Source of the DNA: Fen-1258 sp027348115
GTDB taxonomy: Bacteria > Bacteroidota > Ignavibacteria > Ignavibacteriales > Melioribacteraceae
Assembly: GCA_027348115.1 (NCBI GenBank)
Contig: DAIEQA010000196.1
Span: 1-23,283, forward strand
Direction of reading: 5' to 3'
DNA length: 23,283 nucleotides
The notes beneath the pieces were generated by a model, which was given only the letters and a program-made list of their open reading frames with translations, had not been told where the DNA came from and did no database searches. A program made the translations under genes and the position numbers. This document shows, piece after piece, positions 9,490 through 17,327 of this stretch; the first letter of the stretch is position 1, and the number at the start of each line of letters is the position of its first letter.

Positions 9490-11745
9490 ATGAAAAAATC
9501 GAAATTTGGATTTAATTTACCAGGCAAGTTATGGGTTATGTTATTCTATCTCTTTGCAATTATACCGTTAGGTTTTGCTCAAAGCAGTAAGGAAGGTAAT
9601 TACGTATTAATCCAACCCAACGATACTCCGCAACAAATTATAGAGAAGGCGGCAAACGTTACGCCATCACAAAGACAGTTTGATTGGCAAAAGTTAGAGT
9701 TTACCGCTTTTATCCATTTCGGTATAAATACTTTTGATGATGTTGAGTGGGGAAAAAAGAAAACCGATATAACAAAATTCAATCCGTCGCAATTAAATGC
9801 TAACCAGTGGGTTAAAGTATTAAAAGATGCCGGCGTAAAGGAAGTAATACTCACAACAAAGCATCATGACGGATTTTGCTTATGGCCAACAAGATATACC
9901 GATTACAATATTTCACACACTCCTTACAAAAACGGTAAGGGAGATATTGTTAAAGAGCTTTCTGACGCATGCCATAAAGCCGGATTAAAATTTGGAGTCT
10001 ATTTATCACCGTGGGATATGCATGAAAGATCTTACGGCACTTTGCAGTACAACAAGCATTTTCTTAATCAGCTGACTGAACTTTTATCCAACTATGGCGA
10101 AGTATCTGAAGTTTGGTTTGACGGTGCTAACGGAGAAGGGCCAAATGGGAAAAAACAAGTTTACGACTGGCATTCTTATTATGAATTAATCCGAAAGCTT
10201 CAGCCAAATGCAGTTATTGCAATAATGGGTCCGGATGTTCGCTGGGTGGGAACAGAATCCGGATACGGAAGACACACAGAGTGGAGTGTTTTACCAGGCG
10301 GAAATATGGATGTGGATAAGATAGCGGCAAATTCTCAGCAGAATTCTTTGGATGGCGCGTTTACTCCACGCGATCTAATGGATGAAGACTTGGGCAGCAG
10401 AATAAAAATTGAAAAAGCTTCTTCGCTTATTTGGTACCCGGCGGAAGTTGATGTCTCTATTCGGCCCGGATGGTTTTACCATAAGCATGATGACGATGTT
10501 GTAAAATCCCCGGAAAAGCTTGTTGATATTTATTACAACTCAGTTGGATTAAACGATGTTCTGTTGTTAAATGTACCGCCCGATAAAAGAGGATTAATTA
10601 CAGACTATGATATTAAGAGTCTGAAAGGAATGCGTTACATACTTGATAATACTTTTAATGTTAACCTTGCTGAAAATGCAAATGTAACTGCATCAAGCGA
10701 AAAGAAAGGCAATGAAGCAAAATTTATTCTCGACAAAGATTTTAATACTTACTGGACTACAGACAACGCCTTAGGCAGAGTGTCAATTGAAATTAATTTA
10801 GGCAATAAGAAAACATTTAATCGTGCTATGCTGCAGGAAAATATTTTGGTTGGTCAGAGAATTGAAAAATTTCATTTGGAATGGTTCGACGGAATTGAAT
10901 GGAAAGCATTTGCTGAGGCAACCACTATAGGTTATAAAAGATTATTAAGATTCCCGGCAATTACAACCGATAAAGTAAAAATCGTGATTGACGAGTGCAG
11001 GACAAATCCGACTCTTTCTTCATTCGGATTGTACATGGCGCCGCCTGAGATAAAATTTGAAACGAATGAAACTACGTTTTCCCAAAAAACTGCGTGCAGA
11101 ATTTTATGTAACGATAACTCAGCTAAAATATATTACACGCTCGACGGAAGTATTCCGAATAAAAAATCAAAAATATTTAAGGACAGCATTCAAATAAACA
11201 AATCATTGACAGTTACCGCCGTCGCAATTTCACAAAACGGAAAAACTAGTCTACCAATGACAGCTTCCTTTCATAAAGCAGAGTATAAAATTTCCCTAAA
11301 CACTAATTATGATAAAAAATATTCCGGCGGAGGTAATTACGCTTTAGTTGACGACGCACACGGCAGCATACACTTTGACGACGGGAAATGGCAAGGTTAT
11401 AACGGCGACGATCTGGACGCAGTTATTGATTTGGGTAAGTTAAAACATATTAAAAAAATATCGGCTTCATTTTTAAGCGATGTTTATTCGTTTATTTTTC
11501 TCCCCTCTTCCGTTGAATATTCAATATCAGAAGATGGAAAACAGTTTAGCCAATTAACCGAGTTAAAAAATAAAATTTCCGAGAAAGACAGCAAAGCTTT
11601 TATTCATTCATTTGAATTTACGCCTAATAATGTTAACGCAAGATTCATCCGTGTGAAAGCAAAAAACATCGGCGTATGTCCATCTTGGCACAAAGGTGCC
11701 GGAGAAAAGGCATGGTTATTCTGCGATGAGATTACGATCAAATAG
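9490..11745 (+). CDS. Secreted multidomain GH29 fucosidase (alpha-1,3/4 type)
   Basis: 751-aa fucosidase with a signal peptide (about 1-30, LGFA|QS). The GH29 barrel covers about 60-385: FTAFIHFGINTF (71-82), TTKHHDGFC (122-130), nucleophile D211 in VWFDGANGEG, and GTESGYGRHTEW (254-265). The latter resembles the acid/base loop of the GH29-B group, which acts on alpha-1,3/1,4-linked fucose of Lewis-type structures; E256 is the likely acid/base. Residues about 391-516 are an F5/8 type C (discoidin) domain, 519-600 a chitobiase-type C-terminal domain, and 607-751 the module shared with the proteins at 1 and 5412. The last two domains align in order with the end of the GH20 protein. No Shine-Dalgarno is evident. 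The BNR gene starts 36 bp downstream. GH29 is firm; the linkage preference is inferred from the motif. Confidence 0.92.
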   Translation: MKKSKFGFNLPGKLWVMLFYLFAIIPLGFAQSSKEGNYVLIQPNDTPQQIIEKAANVTPSQRQFDWQKLEFTAFIHFGINTFDDVEWGKKKTDITKFNPSQLNANQWVKVLKDAGVKEVILTTKHHDGFCLWPTRYTDYNISHTPYKNGKGDIVKELSDACHKAGLKFGVYLSPWDMHERSYGTLQYNKHFLNQLTELLSNYGEVSEVWFDGANGEGPNGKKQVYDWHSYYELIRKLQPNAVIAIMGPDVRWVGTESGYGRHTEWSVLPGGNMDVDKIAANSQQNSLDGAFTPRDLMDEDLGSRIKIEKASSLIWYPAEVDVSIRPGWFYHKHDDDVVKSPEKLVDIYYNSVGLNDVLLLNVPPDKRGLITDYDIKSLKGMRYILDNTFNVNLAENANVTASSEKKGNEAKFILDKDFNTYWTTDNALGRVSIEINLGNKKTFNRAMLQENILVGQRIEKFHLEWFDGIEWKAFAEATTIGYKRLLRFPAITTDKVKIVIDECRTNPTLSSFGLYMAPPEIKFETNETTFSQKTACRILCNDNSAKIYYTLDGSIPNKKSKIFKDSIQINKSLTVTAVAISQNGKTSLPMTASFHKAEYKISLNTNYDKKYSGGGNYALVDDAHGSIHFDDGKWQGYNGDDLDAVIDLGKLKHIKKISASFLSDVYSFIFLPSSVEYSISEDGKQFSQLTELKNKISEKDSKAFIHSFEFTPNNVNARFIRVKAKNIGVCPSWHKGAGEKAWLFCDEITIK

Positions 11746-11781
11746 ATTATTAAAATAAATTCAATCAACAGAATTTCAAAA

Positions 11782-12837
11782 ATGAATTACATCCGTATTT
11801 TATTATTTGTAGTCTTGAATAGTGTAATTGTACTTTCACAACCATTGAATAACTCCCGGGTTAAAGTCGTAATTGATACAACGATATTTCCGCAAGGTAT
11901 GTTCGGAGGTTGTCATGCAAGCACAATAGTTGAATTGACGCCGGGAAGATTCATGGCTGCATGGTTTGCCGGTTCCTATGAAGGCGCTAGTGATGTAGGA
12001 ATATGGATTTCAACCTTTCACAAAAATAAATGGTCTAAACCAATTCAAGTAGCAGTTGGAAAAGATTCAACAGGCACGCAGCTGCCGTGCTGGAATCCCG
12101 TTTTATTCAAGACAAAAAATAATTCTTTAATTTTATTTTACAAGGTCGGAGTTAATCCGCGTGAATGGTGGGGAGAATATGTTCGGTCTAATGATAATGG
12201 AGAGAACTGGACGAAGCCGCAGACACTGCCTAAAGGTTTTCTCGGTCCCATAAAGGATAAACCCATACGTCTTTCAAATGGAAAAATATTATGTCCGTCA
12301 AGTGTTGAAAGCGCAGACGGACGATGGACTGTTCATCTTGAAATCACAAATGAAAATCTTACCTCGTGGAAAAAAGTTAATATTGCTTCTGATACTTCGG
12401 TAGGCGTTATTCAGCCAACAATTATTAGACATCCTGATGGTAAGTTACAGATGCTTTGCCGCAGCCGTCAGAATCTGATCTATCAAACTTGGTCATCCGA
12501 TAACGGTTTGCATTGGAGTAAATTAACTCCGACCTCACTTCCAAATCCAAATTCAGGTATCGATGCCGTCTCATTAGATAACGGAAATTTTGTTTTAGTT
12601 TACAATCCGTTACTTCACGGCAACGAGTGGTTTAACGGAAGAAATGTTCTCAATGTGGCTGTTTCAAAAGACGGAATCAACTGGAAGGATGTTTACCGGC
12701 TCGAAAATAAAAAGGAAGGCGAGTTCAGTTACCCAGCCGTCATACAGGCTTCAGATAAAACTATAAATATCACCTATACCTACGACCGAAAAACTATAAA
12801 GTATGTTGTTTTAAAAATGAATAATGCAGGGTTCTAA
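11782..12837 (+). CDS. Secreted sialidase-fold (BNR repeat) protein
   Basis: 351-aa protein with an N-terminal signal peptide (about 1-19) and a six-bladed propeller of the BNR_2/sialidase type. Visible signatures are HASTIVEL (45-52), AAWFAGSYEG (59-68), and Asp boxes SNDNGENW (136-143) and SSDNGLHW (238-245), with a shorter one at SKDGINW (295-301). There is no F-R-I-P motif near the N terminus, which classical GH33 sialidases carry, so annotation as exo-alpha-sialidase would be by fold only. It could remove sialic acid or another acidic sugar. Its place directly after the Lewis-type fucosidase (36 bp) supports glycan degradation. Only 7 bp separate its stop from the convergent thymidylate-synthase-like gene. 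Confidence 0.85.
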   Translation: MNYIRILLFVVLNSVIVLSQPLNNSRVKVVIDTTIFPQGMFGGCHASTIVELTPGRFMAAWFAGSYEGASDVGIWISTFHKNKWSKPIQVAVGKDSTGTQLPCWNPVLFKTKNNSLILFYKVGVNPREWWGEYVRSNDNGENWTKPQTLPKGFLGPIKDKPIRLSNGKILCPSSVESADGRWTVHLEITNENLTSWKKVNIASDTSVGVIQPTIIRHPDGKLQMLCRSRQNLIYQTWSSDNGLHWSKLTPTSLPNPNSGIDAVSLDNGNFVLVYNPLLHGNEWFNGRNVLNVAVSKDGINWKDVYRLENKKEGEFSYPAVIQASDKTINITYTYDRKTIKYVVLKMNNAGF

Positions 12838-12844
12838 CAATTAC

Positions 12845-13735
12845 CTAATGACTTTCATCATACTCGCGAATTTTGATCTCGATATTTTTTTCAGCATCCA
12901 GGTACATCTCCTGGATAAAATCATCGTGGAAATTAAAAGTTCTGTCTTCGAAACTAATTTTATCTATCCTGTCGAATAAAAGCTGTTTTGCATTTTCTAT
13001 GTCTTTGCCGTAAATATGATATGAATCGGCTTGCCAGTTCATTCTTCCAAGTTCGACTTGTTTACCCGTCCGTTTTGAAATTTCATTGGCGATTATATTT
13101 TTGTTGAAGTTAATGAAGCCGAACATGTTCATAAAACTTGCGCCCCAGGCATCATTGCTTCTGAAACGTACATTGCAGTTTAGCCACCATGTTCCCCCCT
13201 CATCCTCAATTATTCTATACCACAGGGACTGCAGACACGGCGGGTCGAAACATTCTATATCAAGGTTCGGCATCCACGTGATCATTTGGGCTTGGCGCGT
13301 AAACGGCTGCTTGACCAGTTTCTCAATAACCGCTTCAACCTGGTTGATTGAAAAGAACCCCGAGCTTCTCGATTCGCCGTTATGAATTTCCTTCCATGCG
13401 CCGTAAGCCGCAAGTCTGCCGTGATAAGTATATTCCCAGCGTGTGTCGTCCGGGTCGTTAATATTTTTTACCCAGTGATCTTTAGCGCCGGAAAGTTCCA
13501 TAACGTACTCGCGCAAATTGTCAATTCCTCCGGGAAATGCTTTGTGAATCATAGGATCGGTCATTGGTTCGAGTATCGTTATATTCATTGTGGAATCGAT
13601 ACTCAACTGATCACCCGGTTTGTCGTATTGAGTTTGAAATCGTATCCCGTCTCTATAAAGTTCGATCAGCGCTTTTTCATACGCTTCGGCAAGAGTTTTA
13701 CCGGCTACTGTTATTACGGGAATGCTTTTAATCAT
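12845..13735 (-). CDS. Thymidylate synthase family protein
   Basis: 296-aa cytosolic protein of the ThyA fold, expected to methylate dUMP (or a related pyrimidine nucleotide) with methylenetetrahydrofolate. Key residues can be placed: nucleophile C167 in FDPPCLQS; R192-S193 and D195 in RSNDAW; N203, eleven residues after R192 exactly as N177 follows R166 in E. coli ThyA, favouring dUMP over dCMP; and H240/Y242 in the D-x-x-H-I-Y motif for ribose contact. The N-terminal 100 residues and the loop around the nucleophile are unlike the short bacterial ThyA, and the PCL in place of PCH resembles archaeal or phage-like branches. GGAG seven bases before the ATG supports the start. Convergent with the BNR gene (7-bp gap), divergent from the malic enzyme. 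Family fairly sure; exact substrate less so. Confidence 0.8.
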   Translation of the reverse strand: MIKSIPVITVAGKTLAEAYEKALIELYRDGIRFQTQYDKPGDQLSIDSTMNITILEPMTDPMIHKAFPGGIDNLREYVMELSGAKDHWVKNINDPDDTRWEYTYHGRLAAYGAWKEIHNGESRSSGFFSINQVEAVIEKLVKQPFTRQAQMITWMPNLDIECFDPPCLQSLWYRIIEDEGGTWWLNCNVRFRSNDAWGASFMNMFGFINFNKNIIANEISKRTGKQVELGRMNWQADSYHIYGKDIENAKQLLFDRIDKISFEDRTFNFHDDFIQEMYLDAEKNIEIKIREYDESH

Positions 13736-13945
13736 TTTCAGTCTCCAAATTTCATGATTATCAAGAATGCAAAATAAAAATTATCATCTAAAATATTTAC
13801 TATAAAACCGGCCAAGCGTTTCCGAATGCCGCCGTCCAAATACCAAGCCCAGATGCTTCCTTCCATCAGCAAAAAAAATTTTTATCCTGTGTTGCTTTAA
13901 CAATTCTAGGTAATTTTAGGTGTTAAATTTTGGAGAGTTGTCTTT

Positions 13946-15667
13946 ATGAAAACATTTACTGTTAAAAAAGATTTATTAACCGGCGAAGAATATCTTGAAG
14001 TTTATCTCCGCGGCCAGCAGTTACTAACCGATCCGCTTCTTAATAAAGCTTCATCTTTCACAGAGGAAGAACGGTTGAGCTTGGGCATCGACGGACTGCT
14101 TAGAACCTCTATTTCCAATCTTGATGACCAACGTATGAGAAGTTATGAAATGTACAGCCGAAAGCATGATGAGATCGAGAAGTATATTTTTCTTCAATCA
14201 TTGCTTAACCGCAACGAGACTTTATTCTACAGTCTTCTTTGCAACAATCTTTCCGAGATGCTTCCGATAGTATATACACCCACGGTTGGCAAGGCGTGTT
14301 TAATGTTAAGCCATATTACAAGAGAATACAGAGGCGTATATGTCAGTCCGGAAAACATTGGCCGCATCGACGAAATTTTGCGGGAAGTTTCGCTTCCCGA
14401 AGTTTATCTTATTGTAGTTACCGACGGAGAAAGAATTCTTGGCTTAGGCGATTTAGGATCGGACGGTATGGGAATACCGGTTGGTAAGATTAATCTTTAT
14501 GTTGCCGCAGGAGGGTTGCATCCCGCTTGCTGCCTGCCTGTATGTTTAGATGTAGGTACCAACAACGAAAGACTTTTAAACGATCCGCTTTATCTCGGCT
14601 ACAAAAAAAAGCGTCTTGAAGGAGAAGAATATTACGAGTTTGTTGAAAAATTTATTTTGGGCATCAAACGGAATTTTCCTAACGTGCTTTTACAGTGGGA
14701 AGATTTTGCAAAGCATAATGCGTTTAAATTGCTGGAACGATACCGTGAAAGGATCCCTTCGTTCAACGATGACATTCAAGGAACCGGGGCTTGTACCGCA
14801 GCCGCTCTTATCACGGCAATGAAAATCAAGAGACAAAGATTTAACGATCAGCGTTTTGTGATTGTAGGTATGGGCCAGGCTGGCGCAGGTATAGCGTCGA
14901 ATATTTTTACCTTGCTTAAGACCGAAGGGGTTTCCGATGAAGAAGCCAGAAGTAAAATATTTGCGTTTGATTTTTCCGGTTTATTAATGGACGATACCAA
15001 AGGGCTGGCCGAATATCAAAAACCGTTCACCCAATCTCGTGCTAATATTTCCAACTGGGAATTGGAAAAACCGTCATCTATCTCTCTGCTGGATGTTGTT
15101 AGAAACAGCAAAGCGACTGTATTAATAGGAGTAACGGCAACTACCGGACTTTTTAATTCCGAAATATTATCTCAGATGGCATTGAACGATGAGAAACCAA
15201 TAATTTTCGCGTTGTCTAATCCTACATCGCAATCGGAATGCACCGCCGAAGAAGTAGCCGTTGCAACAAAAGGTAAAGGAATTTTTGCTGCAGGCAGTCC
15301 GTTTCAGCCTGTGAATTACAACGGTAATCCTTTTTATACTTCTCAATGCAACAACATGTTTATATTCCCCGGTGTTGGATTAGGAGCTTTAATCAGCCGG
15401 GCAAGCAGAATCTCAACTAAAATGTTTCTGCAGGCAAGTAAAGCATTGAGCGGTCTTGTTACCGATGACCAGCTTAAACATAATAAGCTGCTGCCGGATT
15501 TAAATGATATAAGACAGGTTGCCTACACTGTGGCACTGGCTGTTGCAACTGAAGCGCGCGAATCCGGAGTAGGAAGAATAATCAATGATGAAGCATTTAG
15601 CTATCTAATTAAAAAAGCCCAATGGAATCCGCAGTATTATTCTTATCGACCCGGCGTAAAAGAATAA
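13946..15667 (+). CDS. maeA: NAD-dependent malic enzyme
   Basis: 573-aa malic enzyme of the large MaeA/eukaryote-like type, converting malate to pyruvate, CO2 and NAD(P)H in the cytosol. Catalytic Y110 lies in LPIVYTPTVGKAC (106-118) and K181 in GIPVGKINLY (176-185). Metal ligands are E252 and D253 (WEDF) and D276 (FNDDIQGTGA). The nucleotide-binding loop is GMGQAGAGIA at 308-317, and ALSNPTSQSECT lies in the conserved C-terminal part. Length is normal for the family. TGGAG at 13931-13935 supports the ATG. NAD versus NADP preference cannot be settled from the sequence. The 210-bp upstream gap is shared with the divergent thymidylate-synthase-like gene and must hold both promoters, though I see no convincing -35/-10 pair. 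Confidence 0.95.
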   Translation: MKTFTVKKDLLTGEEYLEVYLRGQQLLTDPLLNKASSFTEEERLSLGIDGLLRTSISNLDDQRMRSYEMYSRKHDEIEKYIFLQSLLNRNETLFYSLLCNNLSEMLPIVYTPTVGKACLMLSHITREYRGVYVSPENIGRIDEILREVSLPEVYLIVVTDGERILGLGDLGSDGMGIPVGKINLYVAAGGLHPACCLPVCLDVGTNNERLLNDPLYLGYKKKRLEGEEYYEFVEKFILGIKRNFPNVLLQWEDFAKHNAFKLLERYRERIPSFNDDIQGTGACTAAALITAMKIKRQRFNDQRFVIVGMGQAGAGIASNIFTLLKTEGVSDEEARSKIFAFDFSGLLMDDTKGLAEYQKPFTQSRANISNWELEKPSSISLLDVVRNSKATVLIGVTATTGLFNSEILSQMALNDEKPIIFALSNPTSQSECTAEEVAVATKGKGIFAAGSPFQPVNYNGNPFYTSQCNNMFIFPGVGLGALISRASRISTKMFLQASKALSGLVTDDQLKHNKLLPDLNDIRQVAYTVALAVATEARESGVGRIINDEAFSYLIKKAQWNPQYYSYRPGVKE

Positions 15668-15802
15668 TATGCTGTAAAGAAGGATAATGACCCTAAGATA
15701 ACAGGTAAAATATTTTTTGATGTTGGAATAAATTTTATTAGCAATTGGTATAACGTTGGTTGATGTCGTTTAAAATTAGAAAAGCACTATTGGAAATTGG
15801 TT

Positions 15803-17176
15803 ATGAAGCCATTGATTATTTTTTCTTTTGCGTTTTTACTTGCAGCCGCCGTGTTTCATCCGTGCCGGGCTCAAAATAATTCTGACGAAAAATATGCCGC
15901 GCCGACGCCGCCTATGGGATGGAACAGCTGGGATTGTTTTGGAACTACTGTAACGGAGGACGAAGTAAAAGCCAACGCCGATTACATGGCCCACAATCTT
16001 TTACAGCACGGCTGGAAGTATATCATCGTTGATATTCAATGGTATGAACCAAATGCTAAAGCGCACGGTTACCGCAAAGATGCCGTACTTGTAACGGATG
16101 AATTCGGACGACTCCTGCCTGCATCTAACAGATTTCCTTCTTCCGCTAACGGAATGGGTTTCAAACCTCTTGCCGATTACGTGCACAGTCTCGGCCTTAA
16201 ATTCGGCATTCATATAATGAGGGGAATACCGCGTCAAGTTGTTTTACAGAATCTGCCGATAAAAGGAACAAATCTTAAGGCAAGAGATATTGCTGATACC
16301 TCAAGCAACTGTCCGTGGAATACGGATATGTACGGCGTTAAAGCCGATACTCCCGGCGGGCAGGCGTATTATAATTCAATTGTTGAATTATATGCCGGCT
16401 GGGGCGTCGATTATATTAAGGCGGACGACATGGCAGCATTCAACGGCAAACCTGCCGATCAAAAACGACTAAATGAAATAGCCGCTTTAAGTTCGGCAAT
16501 TAAAAAATACAAACCGCAGATTGTTCTAAGTTTGTCTCCCGGACCAGCAAGTATTAAACAAGAGGAGTTTTTAAGAAAGCATGCAAACTTATGGAGAATT
16601 TCCGACGACTTTTGGGATAAGTGGGAGGACATAGTCAAGCAATTCGATTACATGAGAAAATGGTATAGATTCATCACTCCAAATTCCTGGCCGGATGCCG
16701 ATATGCTTCCGCTGGGAAGAATTGGTCTCCGTGCCGAAAGAGGCAACAGCCGTTCAACAAATTTTACGAAAGACGAGCAGCTTACTTTGATGACTTTATG
16801 GTCAATATTCCGTTCGCCTCTAATGTTCGGCGGAAACCTTTCTGATAACGACGAATTTACCCTTTCGTTAATCACAAACGACGAGGTTCTTGCAGTAGAT
16901 CAAAATAGCTGCAACAATCATGAAGCTTACATTGAAAACGGAATTGTAGTATGGACCGCCGGCGTTCCGAATTCGAAAGATGTTTACGTCGGCGTTTTCA
17001 ACACGACGGATGAAAACAATTCCGCAGTTCAAATCTCTTGGAATAAAATTGGTTTGGAAAATAAAATTTACAAAGTAAGGAATCTGTGGAATAAATCCGG
17101 TTTAGGAAATTTTGAAAATTCGATTTCACTTTCCATTAACAAACACGGCGCCAAACTTTTGAGACTCTCGGAATAG
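15803..17176 (+). CDS. Secreted GH27 alpha-galactosidase-like protein
   Basis: 457 aa from the ATG at 15803; the TTG two codons earlier (15797) is less likely because TGGA at 15791-15794 is well spaced for the ATG. A signal peptide ends near CRA|QN (residue 23). The GH27 barrel begins with PPMGWNSWDCFG (36-47). The expected nucleophile is D208 in YIKADD and the acid/base D269 in RISDDFWD, four residues after Arg as in human alpha-galactosidase A. A C-terminal beta domain follows (about 360-457). Predicted to release terminal alpha-galactose or alpha-N-acetylgalactosamine; the sequence alone does not separate these. It is detached from the main glycan cluster by the thymidylate-synthase and malic-enzyme genes but fits its theme. 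The 135-bp upstream gap shows no clear terminator. Confidence 0.9.
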   Translation: MKPLIIFSFAFLLAAAVFHPCRAQNNSDEKYAAPTPPMGWNSWDCFGTTVTEDEVKANADYMAHNLLQHGWKYIIVDIQWYEPNAKAHGYRKDAVLVTDEFGRLLPASNRFPSSANGMGFKPLADYVHSLGLKFGIHIMRGIPRQVVLQNLPIKGTNLKARDIADTSSNCPWNTDMYGVKADTPGGQAYYNSIVELYAGWGVDYIKADDMAAFNGKPADQKRLNEIAALSSAIKKYKPQIVLSLSPGPASIKQEEFLRKHANLWRISDDFWDKWEDIVKQFDYMRKWYRFITPNSWPDADMLPLGRIGLRAERGNSRSTNFTKDEQLTLMTLWSIFRSPLMFGGNLSDNDEFTLSLITNDEVLAVDQNSCNNHEAYIENGIVVWTAGVPNSKDVYVGVFNTTDENNSAVQISWNKIGLENKIYKVRNLWNKSGLGNFENSISLSINKHGAKLLRLSE

Positions 17177-17327
17177 TATCATAAGAAATCCGGCGCTGAA
17201 AAAGTCTCTTGGATAGATAAATTTACGAGAGCGATAATTTTTATTCCCGAACCGAATCGAAAATCTGCGATTCCTTTCCAATGCCGAAAGAAGCTCTTTA
17301 TCATTTGACAGCAACGGGTAAATAAAA

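Noticed and set aside
1..12837. C-terminal type IX secretion sorting domains on the shared module
   Set aside because: The three shared C termini end in D-E-I-x-[VI]-x without the Gly- and Lys-rich terminal pattern of such domains; they look like the last strand of a discoidin-like fold.
13382..13777. 131-codon + strand frame
   Set aside because: Mostly antisense to the thymidylate-synthase-like gene, whose catalytic residues are all in place; no independent signal.
15797..15802. TTG start for the GH27 gene
   Set aside because: The ATG two codons later has a better spaced ribosome-binding-like TGGA and yields the same signal peptide.
15803..15880. Lipoprotein signal in the GH27 protein (Cys in HPCRAQ)
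   Set aside because: The residues before the Cys (V-F-H-P) do not make a lipobox; an Ala-Gln cleavage site two residues later fits signal peptidase I.
17305..17310. TTGACA as a -35 box for the methyltransferase gene
   Set aside because: The expected -10 position falls on the start codon region with no TATAAT-like hexamer.
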